Positions 33,416 through 43,996 are shown, numbered from the stretch's first letter. The stretch is DNA of 64,000 nucleotides from Ashinkailepas kermadecensis (GCA_034440615.1 JAOTOM010001515.1:1-64000); one strand, 5' to 3'. Translations and numbers: made by a program. The notes: generated by a model not told the origin, from the letters alone.

Positions 33416-33635
33416 TATCCTGCGGGCCGTCCTCCAGTGCCCGGAACCTATTGGATGTTATTACTCCTGCCTGTTGAGCTGCTTCACCAGGTTGCTTCCC
33501 CTCCTACCACCTACCACCTGCCACTCACTGCCCCCTTGCTTAGGCTCACTCCTCCAAATCCTCCTCCCCCTGACTTTAAACCACTGCCCCTCCTGTGCGC
33601 TACAACTAGAAAGCCATGTATGCCCTAGTATGCCA

Positions 33636-34095
33636 GGGCAACCTGGCATATGAGGAAAGATTGAAGAAATTGAATATGTTTTCACTTAGATATAGAAGGC
33701 TGAGAGGAGATCTCATCGAGGTCTTTAAATTTGTTCATGGTCAGGAACAGGGTTATCTCAGGGAACTGTTTGAATTTAACAGAAATGATGCAATTAGAGG
33801 TCATCAATTCAAAATTAAAGTTAATCACAGCAGGACAAAGTTAAGACAGTCCTTCTTCACCAACAGGGTAGTAGAACACTGGAACCAGCTGCAAGAAACC
33901 ATTGTCAGTAGCAACACACTGAACATCTTTAAGAACAGCATAGACAATCATTATAAGAATAGGGGGCTTGTTTTTCTGTATTCCAGGGAGAGTTAATCAA
34001 CACATTTGATGGACAACTGGTTCAGTGTACATAGTGCAACCAAGAAGGACCCTTGTGGCTCATAGTTGCACTGATCTTTTATGTCTTTATTGTAC
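33636..34095 (+). pseudogene. CR1-like LINE, 3' fragment, head-to-head with the minus-strand CR1
   Basis: A continuous frame reads NLAYEERLKKLNMFSLRYRR, GQEQGYLRELFEFNRNDAIR and VVEHWNQLQETIVSSNTLN, then stop, 3' UTR and the CTTTTATGTCTTTA tail at 34075-34090. It is nearly identical to 26200-26660. The junction with the 5' end of the opposite CR1 lies at about 33635. Confidence 0.88.
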
Positions 34096-34234
34096 TTCAA
34101 GGTATTCACAAGATCAGTTTCGAATAGGCCAGGTGGGCACAATATGAAGTTAGTAATCAAGGTACCCTAAACCCAAAATAGCAAACTAACTAGGATAGTT
34201 TGAGATGTTTAAGGTACAAAATCTTTTACACACA

Positions 34235-34430
34235 AAAAGTGTACCAATATACCAATGATACGCCGGAAAACCAAATCCACTTACGCACCCGACCAATTTA
34301 CGACATTCAACACAGTGGGCAATTTCATTAACATGAGGCACAACAGTTCGGTGGTGCCAGCTTTCCCGTGATGTCACATGTTTTCATCAGTAGAAGCCTT
34401 CATTGACCGCAATGCTACTCAGGGAAACAG
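34235..34430 (+). repeat. dispersed repeat R2, copy 2
   Basis: CGGAAAACCAAATCCACTTA, CGACATTCAACAC and TGATGTCACATGTTTTCATC correspond to 18715-18870. The 5' part is missing. Confidence 0.65.
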
Positions 34431-35046
34431 ATTACGTTATTGTTTTGGAGTAAAGGTAGAGGTTGTCATAAAACAAAGACCAGGCGATAGCACACACATT
34501 CCCTTGTAATATATTTTATCCTGTTTTTCCTTGAAACGTACCGTTCACATACTAGGGAAGCGAACGGTGTGAGGACATTAGGCCCAGGAAGTTTTGCGTA
34601 CAGCTGACATTATTGCACGGGTATGGAACAATACTCTTCTTCCAATGTAATGTTCAATGTACTCCAATATCCAATGTACTCCGCTCTGACACTGACAGGA
34701 CTAAAACAGTCGCATCATAGCCAAGCTACCCGCAATGGACCAGAATTAGTTCGCATCGATCCCCGCAATAGTGAATGATGTGACCTACCGACCTACACCG
34801 GACAGACGCAGGGTGTCCTCGGCAGTACCGGGTTGTGTGACTGTACCGACGGCATCCAAAACGCCTCATCGGGTTGTGAACGTAACGCGAACTTTTATTC
34901 AAAATAGCCTTCTTATGCTGTTGCTGGTACGTCAGTACTGCTGAAGTGCTATAATGATATTGTTCGTCGGATGTAGTTCCTCCTCCAATCCAAGAGCGAG
35001 AGAAAAACCACCACGACAGCACTATAGCGTCGCCCACCCATTGGCC
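34431..35046. other. no gene recognised
   Basis: Unassigned sequence between repeat copies. Confidence 0.5.
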
Positions 35047-35226
35047 CCAGTCAGCCGGGCCGACCGGCACTGGGAATAAGTCTTTCCCGGAAACCCCAAG
35101 CCCCGGACCGAAGCGACCTGTCACTTGACCAGCGTGGCGTCCCACGGACACGCCCGCCCATCGGAGATATTATGACAAAACAGGCATGTTGCTCTCCCAT
35201 CACAACTAGTACCGTTCGACGGAGAA
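35047..35226 (+). repeat. dispersed repeat R4, copy 2
   Basis: Matches 23738-23935 (CACTGGGAATAAG, GACCTGTCACTTGA, GCATGTTGCTCTCCCATCAC). Confidence 0.75.
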
Positions 35227-35349
35227 GTTCTCTTACCTACTCATAGTACGGAGAGTTGGTGTCACAGGACCAGGTGAAGGACAGGGATGCTGGGATGGGA
35301 GGGCCTTGGGGGAGGAAATTGGGGGAAGGAAAGAAATAAGGACGCCTCA

Positions 35350-35502
35350 CTCCTCCCCCCCCCCATCAGCCTGGTCCCCCCCGTCCATTAAACCTCCCAC
35401 CCCCCCCCCCCCCAACCAGATTGTTTTTTCTGGTAAAAAAAGACCCCCCAAGCCGGCGTAATTATTATTAATCTTTTTTCTTTTTCTTTATAAGAAAGAG
35501 AG

Positions 35503-35542
<40 letters not shown>

Positions 35543-35829
35543 AAAAAACACACGCCCCTTTTAAATTCCATTCAAAAAAAAAAACCAACCCAAAACAAAT
35601 AATAAAAAAAAAAAAAAAAAAAACCCCAAAAAAAAAAAAAATATAAATCTTCGTTCTTTTTTTTTATTTTTTTTTTTTTTATTTTAAAAAAAAAAAAAAA
35701 TAATAATATATATATAGATTGTTCTTTTGGTGTTTTTAAAAATTTTTCCATATTTTTTATTTTATTATTTAAATTTAAGTTTTTTAAATAATTTAAATAA
35801 ACAAACAAAACAACCTAACAACCATACTA

Positions 35830-35861
<32 letters not shown>

Positions 35862-35890
35862 AACCCAAAATAAAAAAAAAAATAAAAAAT
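35350..35890. repeat. homopolymer and low-complexity block
   Basis: Dominated by A runs (35502-35540, 35832-35860 and others), T runs and C runs, with local dinucleotide tracts. Composition is unlike either flank. It may be real low-complexity DNA or a poorly resolved assembly segment. Confidence 0.85.
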
Positions 35891-36106
35891 CTAATATCTG
35901 TTGGAGTTGGAAAGTTGCAGGGGATGCCCCTCGCCCCCCCCCCCAGCCACACCAAAAAAACTGAATAGGATAGTACGCCTTCGATGAGACTGGTACACCG
36001 GATCATTGGAGCACTTCCCCCCCCACCTCCCACACACACCACCACCACGGAAAAGTGGTGCCTCGACGGAGGTGGTGGAAAGGGAGACCCAGGCCAGAGA
36101 GGTTTT

Positions 36107-36145
36107 GAAAGTGAGGCCGACATTTTTATTGCTTCCCGGCAAGAG
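36107..36145 (-). repeat. inverted copy of the left flank of duplicon 1
   Basis: Its reverse complement (GGGAAGCAATAAAAATGTCG, GCCTCACTTTC) matches 9058-9096 next to duplicon copy 1, but here the orientation is flipped relative to the duplicon. Confidence 0.8.
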
Positions 36146-36458
36146 AGGAGACAATAATCGGGACATTTTCAGTCCTATATACTTGAAGGCTTGAAGCATA
36201 AGTGCCAAAGAGGTCATCTGGGTTAGGTCTATACGGTGGAGGTTGTGTGAGACCGGACAGGATACTAAACCAACCTAATCAATGGGATTTCCTGAGTTCT
36301 CCAGTGACTATCCATTCCGGAATCTGTCGTCAACCCTTTACACCTTGAGAATTGAGAAGACCGTTAGTGACCGTAAGCCATGACGCCTGTGTACAGCCGC
36401 GCTGTAGGCCGCTGCGCGCGCCGGACGGCGGCAGCGAGTACTTGACATACACAACTCG

Positions 36459-36475
36459 GCCGATAGATGGCGGCC
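36459..36475 (+). promoter_or_regulatory. CTCF-like motif, duplicon copy 2
   Basis: GCCGATAGATGGCGGCC; conserved partner of 9359-9375. Confidence 0.35.
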
Positions 36476-37351
36476 GCTGCACACGTACGAAAATCCTGAA
36501 ATGACGAGTTCAAGCACGAATGTAACTCCCTTAAAGAAATATTTCGCTGCCAAGAAAGTGTGTTACGTAAAAATAGTGGTGTGGCCATGTGTTCCGTTCT
36601 TCGCGTTTTGGTCCCTTCTGCATGTGAAATAGGATGTCGATGACATGTCTTCTCTGTACATGGAAAGTGAAGAGCTGCTAACGCAACTTCCGTTTGAGCT
36701 GATTTCTCTTTCGGTGCTCAAGTACGGACGAAGGTCGCAAAATGTCGGACAAGGGCGAAGGTTAATATGCGTGGATTCGGTATATAATGTCAGTGCTTGT
36801 CATCTCAAATTGCTACAACGATGTCCTTGGTATAGGATATTTTCACCGTAATTCCTCCCAGCACCACTTGTCACGGATAGTTATGCACGCCGGCGTCCCG
36901 ACACCACATGCACTTTCAGACACTGCAGCGGAGAGCACGAATGTATTAACGTGTGCAGTGTATTAGAGCAATGCAATGTCACAGCTGAACGGTATCCTCC
37001 AGAATGAACCACAGCGCCTTCGCTTCAGGGGGACCTGCTGCACGAAGGTAATATTCAGGACGAATGTATTAGTAGTGATGACGTCCAAGGACGCTCCGAC
37101 AACTAAACACCCTCCCGCTCCTCACTACACAACTGTACGGTCTCCTGCCAGATTGAAGCCCGTACTGCACATTCGGCTGGAAATGAGACCTTAACACATT
37201 TCCACACCAACCGCACCTGTAATGGACTGTCGCCACAATGGATACGATGGACTCGCCACAGGATGGACGATGGACTCTCGCCACAATGAGACGGGGCGTG
37301 CCCAATCAGATCGCACTGTCGACGAAGCAGTTTACCACACTGGTCAATGTT

Positions 37352-38131
37352 CTATGGGCTCTCTTCGGAATGGATTAGACAATGACGTTGCAGGCCGCCC
37401 TTCCGAACAAACGATTTACCACACTGCCCGCACTTGTATGGCCTCAAGCCAGAATGGATTCTGTAGTGTTCATTCAGATTTACCTGTCGACCAAACGGCT
37501 TGCCACAAACGTCACAACTGAACTGTTTTTCTCCAAAATGGACTACAGCGTGTTTCTTCAGGTCGGCCTTCCAAATAAACGATTTACCACACTGCACACA
37601 CGTGTATGGTCTCTCTCCAGAATGGACTATAGCGTGATACTTCAGGCTGCTCTGCCAAATAAACGATCTACCACAATGCTCACACGTGTATGGTCTCTCT
37701 ACGGAGTGGTTTCTATAGTGTACAGTCAGATTACCCCGACGAGCGAACGACTTGCCACAAACGTCACAGCTGAACGGTTTCCCTCCAGAATGGACTACAG
37801 CGTGACTCTTCAGTTCGCTCTTTCGAGCAAATGTTTTGCCACACTCCTCGCACTTGTGTAGCCTCTCGCCAGAATGGAGTCTGTAGTGGACGTTAAGATG
37901 ACTCTTTCGACGGAAGGACTCCCCGCATAGAGGACATTCGTTTGCTTTCCCCCTCTTGTGTGTTTGAGCGTGAGCAATGAGCCCGCTAGGGTAGCGAAAC
38001 TCTCTGCCGCACATGTCACAGCGATTCGGCCACTTCCCTGATGTATTCCTGTCTGTCATGCCGTGACCTGGCTGTGTCACAGGAGCTGCCGAGTACCGCT
38101 GTAGGACAGCCGTCACACCGGCTGTGTTCAA
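37352..38131 (-). CDS. C2H2 zinc-finger protein, eight fingers (paralogue 2)
   Basis: An uninterrupted 259-codon frame, about 90 percent alike to paralogue 1 by eye and exactly 28 residues shorter, which is one finger plus linker. The missing unit is the sixth finger of paralogue 1 (PFTCDVCDKSFSQQNNLNFH). Flanking fingers are fused cleanly through an HSGERPYTC linker, so the change is probably unequal exchange between fingers rather than decay. All remaining Cys2-His2 ligands are intact. Substitutions also fall in helix positions (TRKADLKNH versus IWKADLKKH), which may alter DNA specificity. Both copies being open suggests that both were functional until recently. Upstream 38132-38904 is the matching 5' region. 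Confidence 0.85.
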   Translation of the reverse strand: MNTAGVTAVLQRYSAAPVTQPGHGMTDRNTSGKWPNRCDMCGREFRYPSGLIAHAQTHKRGKANECPLCGESFRRKSHLNVHYRLHSGERLHKCEECGKTFARKSELKSHAVVHSGGKPFSCDVCGKSFARRGNLTVHYRNHSVERPYTCEHCGRSFIWQSSLKYHAIVHSGERPYTCVQCGKSFIWKADLKKHAVVHFGEKQFSCDVCGKPFGRQVNLNEHYRIHSGLRPYKCGQCGKSFVRKGGLQRHCLIHSEESP

Positions 38132-38904
38132 CGCTCACACCGGCGTGTCTTGTCCCAACTGAACTGGTCGCGCCGACGGTGTTGTGACGTCACACACAGC
38201 GACAGGATTGAAGTAGTTTCAGTAACTGAAATCAGAAGGGAAGGTGGTGATCAATGCATCGTACGGTGAACGAACAGACGCACAATGCGCCGTGGGAGCA
38301 TGTTACAACACGAAACGGCGCCGCATCACATCAACAAACGATACGGACGTCACACCTTCACTGGGTGTTGTAGGTTCAGATGGCCATTGTATGGCAGTCC
38401 CATGGCTCTTTTTAACAAACAAAAGGAAAGGTGCCCAATAAATCGAGCGGAATAGGACACTTATGTTGCTAATGTCGCACTGCCGCTAATAAACGTAAGA
38501 CGGAATTACCAGCCGCATTATTTCAGCCGGAAAGTCAACCAAAAAAGCGACACCCCTCTCCAACATACCGGTTAACTTCGAACTTAACTTCAGGAAGCAC
38601 GCTTAAAAGACAAACCACGGATAAAGTAGGCGCGAGGAAGCAGTGAATGAGTCGGAATTCAACACAGGCAGCCCTTTTGGACAATGAATACTAGTGCAAG
38701 AGACGCACCCAAGGATGGAAATCCGGTTTCCACACAGGGGAACCGGAGCCGAAGGTGATGCGAAAACGATGGGCAGTCCAGTGATGTACTAACAGTGATT
38801 CATTTTGTATTATGCTATTGTTGCGACAACAAGATATTGGTCAATTTTTCATGGGAAAACACAAACCTGAACAGATATGCATACATCCTGCTGTAATTGG
38901 TGCA

Positions 38905-39836
38905 TTGAAGTCCTAGGTCTGGATTGGATTACGATTTTGAAACCCTACAGTTGGAGGCCGGAACCATGAAGGCAACGAGATCCCAGAGTACGACTCCTAT
39001 TCTTTCTGTAATGAGAAACACAGTTGTATTTGCTGTCATTAGTGCACATAACCTTGGACTATAACTTGTGCTTAGTCCTCGTCGAGCCGGCGGCCAAATA
39101 AGCCTTCCCCGGGCCGACGGTGGAGGGGGGAATTTAAAGCCAGCTTTCCGTCCAATTTTAGCTTCCAACCTGCGTAAGCTCGTGTAAGTAAAATGCAAAA
39201 CACCGTTAGAACGTTCTGGTGATGGACAGCCCGAAGCATACACAATAATTACATTCGACATGACATCAGGCCACCAGAGGTCACATTCGGTCATCATACG
39301 GACCTCAACGTAAATCCCTGGAAATGTTTACAGACCACAGGGCTTCTTCTATTTTGGCATTGGCTTCTCACAACTTTGTATGTCACAACTTAGGTAAATG
39401 TCTTTATATTGATTATAGCAAAAATGTGCAGTCAGGGTAAGTCAGGCAAGGTCAGGTTGATGCTGGAAAACTAGTTTCCAACCTATGCATGTGAAAGAGA
39501 TAGGGAAGAAGGCATCTCCAGGCAAGATAACCCAGAGCTCGCATCATAGTGTATTTCTTCAATTTTAGCCATTCCGAGGCCCTTAATGATCATACAATGT
39601 CAACCCATTGACATGACCTTTACCTTGGAGAACGGTCTGCAAAACACAAATATATATGGCTAGCACCTTTTAACAGGATCAGTCAAGCAAATTGAGTGCA
39701 TCTGTTTTATACTGGGATATTCTGAGCTCAAGTAAGCTGATGCTGCATATACAGGTCAAGTTCAAGCTTGAATGGCCCTGATACATCACATTAGTGGAAC
39801 ATTTTGTGATCAAGATAAGCCAATATGATATTGAAC
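38905..39836. other. no gene recognised
   Basis: Unassigned. A short stretch (39420-39460) has AGGTCAGG-like half-sites. No frame with a recognisable domain. Confidence 0.5.
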
Positions 39837-39916
39837 CATGAACTGTTCAGCTTCTGACCTGATGACAATTACTTCATGTTGCCATAGGACAATGCATTGA
39901 TAGACGAAATGATCAC

Positions 39917-40209
39917 AGGCCAATTTCACTAACATCACAAGCTGTGTATTCATACAAAAATTGAGGTGAACACACCTTTATGCTATCTTATTTACTTATT
40001 TTTAGTTACTAAATGAAGGCATAATAATTCTATATAGTCCTATTTAATATTTAAGTCACCAACAGCTTACTAGCATTCAGCTGATTATGTCTTAAGCACT
40101 TCGTTGATAAATAAAAAGTGTGAGGGGTAATACTTGAAGATTACCGAAAGCTGTATTCACACCAAATTTGGTGTGAATACACAGCTTGTGATGTTAGTGC
40201 ACTTGGCCT
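39917..40209. mobile_element. MITE-like element with long terminal inverted repeats, copy 1
   Basis: The left end AGGCCAATTTCACTAACATC is matched inverted at the right end (GATGTTAGTGCACTTGGCCT). Homology extends about 50-75 bp inward, including ACAAGCTGTGTATTCA. The interior is AT-rich and non-coding. About 80 bp beyond the left TIR (from 39836) is also shared with the copy at 43706. Confidence 0.8.
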
Positions 40210-40589
40210 CGCATCAGCCTTCACCTAAGTGTATGCAATTTGTTATTGTGTTTCTCCAGAATAGTTTAATAGCCTTCAGTCATTTGCTATCAATGCATTA
40301 ACTCTATGCCTGAAACAAAAGAATCAGTGCAATGAACTGTGCAATACCAATGATGCCCCCTCCCCCTCAACGAGGCCGGCCGACACATCAGCGGTCACCA
40401 CTGCAGCGGCGGCGACTCGATGGACACGGGGAGCATGACGGTACACGACCAGACCGCGGTACGGTAGAGGACGACGGCAGACACCAGCTAAGTGTAGGTT
40501 CGTACAGCGTAGACTCGACTTGGCACACAAACAAACAAAAACAAGTACAAAACTACACCACTTCGCTTCGCACGCGCCACTGCTCTGAC

Positions 40590-41531
40590 TCAACGGTGCG
40601 TGTAACCATAAGTCTTCCCACTCATGGAGGGACTAAGCCGTCTCGGGGCTCTCCGAGGCCGTACGGGTCCATCCCGTGCGCGCGCGACTGGCTGGACCGC
40701 TGGCGGGTCGACCGGGGGTGATGGAGTTGCAGGCGCCACTGGAGGCGTCGCTGACGGGACCGGCACCATCTGGGATTCCGCTGAGGCCGCCGACGGCTTC
40801 TGCCCCGGTAGCGCCGCTGTAGGTGCAGGCGATGCATGCTCCACTGGCACAGGTGCACGTTGGACGGAAGGCGTCTGCGGGAGTGTCCGTAGTGGCGTCG
40901 ATGTGGCGGGAGTGTTGACTCCTGGCGCTGGAGTGTCAGGAATGGATGTCGGTGGTAGTGGCGGCGACCACGGAGATGAGAGGCTGTCGGCTAGGAGGGG
41001 CTGAATCCGACGGAGGAAGCGCCGATTTCCGAGAGTTACGCGGCCGGATCCATGCATCTTCACCCCATACTGATCATGGTGTAAGGTCTGGATAATGACG
41101 CCGGTCTTATCCCATCGGTTTGGCCGGTTGCCCTCCTGGTTTTGGACTTGAACTATGTCTCCAATGGCTAGACGAGGAAGGGTTTTAGTGTGTTCTGACC
41201 GTCGCTCGGCGGCTTAAACATCACGAACCCTCAATGCCCATTCTCGCTCAGCTGCGGTCGTTCACCCTTCTTCTCGTGGCGTGAGTTTGTCCCGAGTGAC
41301 CGGAAGGAAGTCTCTGATTTGCCTTCCGAAGATGATCTGAGCTGGTGATAGCTCCAGATCACGGTCAGGTGTGTTGCGGTGCTGCAACAACGCCCGGCAG
41401 AACTGCTCGTTGTCTAGTCGTCCATTCGCAGCTGCATTGTCCCGAATGAGTCGTTTTCAGGATTTGACTGCGAGCTCCTCTCGGAAGTTTGAGTGCGGGA
41501 AAGCGGCGGAAGAGATCCGATGGTGGACACC
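40590..41531 (-). pseudogene. Gypsy 1 integrase C-terminus and proline-rich tail
   Basis: The minus strand reads AAANGRLDNEQFCRALLQHR, then GDIVQVQNQEGNRPNRWDKT with intervening stops, then an open 157-codon stretch from 41063 (VTLGNRRFLRRIQPL) with a long Pro/Ala/Ser-rich tail ending at 40590. The GDxVxVQN/RWDKTG block is the usual C-terminal integrase segment. Confidence 0.8.
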
Positions 41532-42212
41532 TTAATCCTTCAGGAACTGCGTAGTCTCGAACGCCGCAAATTGGGGTCCACCGTCCGATGACAGCTCGTC
41601 GGAAACTCCGAAGGTGTGGAACAGGGAACGCAGATGCTTGACGAAGGTCCTGGACTTCGCGCCGCTGACGCCACAGTGGAAGATAGATAGCCATCCGCTA
41701 TTCCGATCAACAACAACCAAGTAGCTGGATCCGTTCAAGCTGAAGTAATCTGCGCAGATCTGGTGAAAGGGATACGCTGGCGGATGTGTCCCAGTCGGTG
41801 GTGCTGCTGGGTGAGAGGGCGCCACTTGATTACAGGTGCTGCAGCCAACCCACTTCTGTTGGATGGCGCCCGTGATGCCAGGCCACCAAGCACTGGATCG
41901 GGCTCTTGCATGCATGCCATCTGTGCCTTGGTGGGCAGAGTGGAGAGCGTCCAGTATTTCACCTCGCAGGACCTGTGGTACCAGAATCCTACCCTCAAAG
42001 AGAGGAAGTCCATCATGCACGGACAAGCCGGTTCTAAAGCGAAAAAAAAACTCCTTCAGCTCTAGTTCCAACAGTTCTTTGGACTCGTGGAATCCCTTGG
42101 TGATCCTGTCGACCAATTGTTGCATCTTGGGATCCTTTGCTACTGCGTCGCGAATACGTGTCAGTGTCACCGGCCTAACAACGTTCGCCGCAGCGGCCAT
42201 AATCGCTCCCAC
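41532..42212 (-). pseudogene. Gypsy 1 integrase, N-terminal and core part
   Basis: An H-H-C-C zinc-binding domain (HSAHQGTDGMHARAR, CSTCNQ) is followed by the catalytic core with CADYFSLNGSSYLVVVDRNS (first D) and ELSSDGGPQF (second D). A frameshift at about 41535 removes the glutamate from this frame, but EELAVKS, where it resides, is visible in the next frame at about 41470. Confidence 0.85.
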
Positions 42213-42245
42213 GTGCTGTTCCAGATGAAGGGACCGGTCACGTTC

Positions 42246-42660
42246 CTAGTCAGATACCAGACAGTACAGACCCGCTAGTGTACTGATGGCTGGTGTCCTG
42301 GACATCGCATCAGGACCCGCATGTAGATGTAGTCTTCCAGGAACGTGCATGATTTTGAACCTATAGGGCAAGGTTTTTTCTTTCAGCTTCAGCAATCTTG
42401 GGGTTGGAATATCTTCCAGACGCCTGTCACCGAGGATCTTAAACAGAGGCTTCTTGTCAGTCGCAATGGTCAGGTTGTCACAGCCTTGGATGAAGTAGCG
42501 AGTCTTATGTAGAGCATCCGCCACGGCCAGGGCTTCCCCCTCAATAGCGACGTAGCGCGACTCTGCCGGGGAATGAAACCGACTGCCCGCCAGTACGAGC
42601 TGCCAGCCATCCGGACAGCAGTAAGGGGAGTTTGATGCACAAGCACAATGTTTTGCGTCA
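42246..42660 (-). pseudogene. Gypsy 1 RNase H domain
   Basis: After another frameshift (about 42650) the frame reads SRFHSPAESRYVAIEGEALA, TDKKPLFKILGDRRLEDI and LPYRFKIMHVPGRLHLHAGP-DAMSR, the typical end of a Gypsy RNase H and connection to integrase. The first catalytic aspartate (ATDFSKTG) lies in the preceding frame. Confidence 0.85.
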
Positions 42661-43659
42661 AGCGGAACCCAATTCCGGTCTTGGAAAAGTCCGTCGCTAG
42701 ACATGTAGGACGTCCGGCTTGGAACGTTCGCACACCCTTCTCCACCGCACGCAGGATCATGGCTTTCGATTCGCAGAACAATCCATCCAGTTGTTCGTCC
42801 CAATAGAAGGGGACTCGTGGTTTCAGAAGCTCGCGGAAGGGCTCCATCACAGGTCGTACGGCATAAGCGTGGCTGACCTGCTGGACGAGACCGAACCAAG
42901 AACGGATCCCGGTGATGTCGGTCGGTGTTGGAAAGTTTCGGATGCTTTCAAGCAGACGTTGGCTGGGTCTGACCGATGCTGGTGGTACCTCGAACCCAGC
43001 GAACTCCACTGTGTCTTGTGCGGATTTGGCCGGGTTGAAGATGATCTCTTTAGCGCTGCAAAGGCTGATGTAGTGGCATGTTCGAAAGAAGCACTGGTCG
43101 ATCGTGTCTGCCCAGAGCAGGGTGTCGTCGTCACTATTCACCTTGTTCGGATGTCACGAGTTATGAGATCAAAGCGATGGGTGTATCCATCTCCTTCCGT
43201 CAGATAACCCTGGGGTGTAGTCGTATAACGGTAACGTCCCCTCGGTGTTATGAAGGTGGTGCATTCCTGGCTATATTCGTGCAGCGCAACGATGTGGTAT
43301 CCATTCCATGCATCCAAGACGGTTTTCTTCGTGTTGGTTGGTACGGAAGATTCCTGGCGGAATGGCGGTGGTGTATGGTGTGCCTCCAGGACAGATTCTT
43401 GGTTCTGGGCCTGGAGGTCGACCGTCCGGCGCGGTGTACCATCCTTCTTGCCCACGACGACCATCCGGTGGCACCAAGTTGTGGGAGTACCCGGTGGCAC
43501 TTCTTCGAGGACTTTGAGCCGGACGTCCCGATCCAGCCCACGTTTCACTTCATCTTGCCAGTGGATGGGGACTGGTATTGGGGTGTGCACCGCAACTGGC
43601 TTGGCATTCGGATTCAGAAATATTTCCATGAACTGTTCAGCTTCTGACCTGATGACCAT
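42470..43659 (-). pseudogene. Gypsy 1 reverse transcriptase
   Basis: Two overlapping frames. The first has HWQDEVKRGLDRDVRLKVLE, WCHRMVVVGKKDGTPRRTVD, KTVLDAWNGYH and FITPRGRYRYTTTPQGY. A frameshift near 43140, just before the catalytic DDTLLWADT, splits it from the second, which covers VEFAGFEVPP, FPTPTDITGIRSWFGLVQQV and LATDFSKTGIGF. The residues from 43630 to 43659 derive from adjacent repeat sequence rather than Gypsy. Inactive. Confidence 0.85.
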
Positions 43660-43705
43660 ACTTTAGGTAGCCACAGAACAATGCATTGATAGATGAAATG
43701 ATCAC

Positions 43706-43996
43706 AGGCCAACTTCACTAACATCACAAGCTGTGTATCCATACAGAATTTGATGTGAACACACCTTTAGGCAATCTTGTTTAATTATTTTCAAGTTACT
43801 AAATGAACGTATAATAATTATATAGTCTGATTTAATACTTAAGTCACCAACAGCTGACTGGCAGTCAGCTGATTATGACTTAAATACTTTCTTGATATAT
43901 AGAAAGGTAAGGGGTGATACTTGAAGATTACCTAAAGGTGTATTCACACCAAATTTGGTGTGAATACACAGCTTGTGATGTTAGTGAACTTGGCCT
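43706..43996. mobile_element. MITE-like element with about 75-bp TIRs, copy 2
   Basis: The left TIR from 43706 (AGGCCAACTTCACTAACATC) and the inverted right TIR ending at 43996 agree for about 75 bp, ending inside at CTTTAGG-AATCTT. The right TIR holds a 32-bp perfect palindrome (43938-43969) centred on CACCAAATTTGGTG. Confidence 0.85.

Larger units (their letters stand above)
36190..38904. repeat. segmental duplication, copy 2 (zinc-finger duplicon)
   Basis: Direct copy of 9108-12170 with scattered substitutions and indels. It lacks the 515-bp hairpin-bearing segment and has its own insert at about 36625-36815 just downstream of the gene. Confidence 0.9.
40330..43627 (-). mobile_element. 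Gypsy-type LTR retrotransposon remnant 1
   Basis: Minus-strand pol in the order RT, RNase H, integrase, proline-rich tail. Gag and protease are absent, and the 5' boundary falls inside the start of RT at about 43627. A purine run (GAGGGGGAGGGGG on the minus strand, about 40357-40370) could be the polypurine tract. No LTR pair of its own is recognisable. Confidence 0.85.

Noticed and set aside
35388..36123. Poly-Phe or Lys-rich proteins
   Set aside because: They are translations of homopolymer runs.
40324..41004. Plus-strand genes opposite the Gypsy 1 tail
   Set aside because: The low-stop GC-rich antisense of the proline-rich integrase tail explains them.
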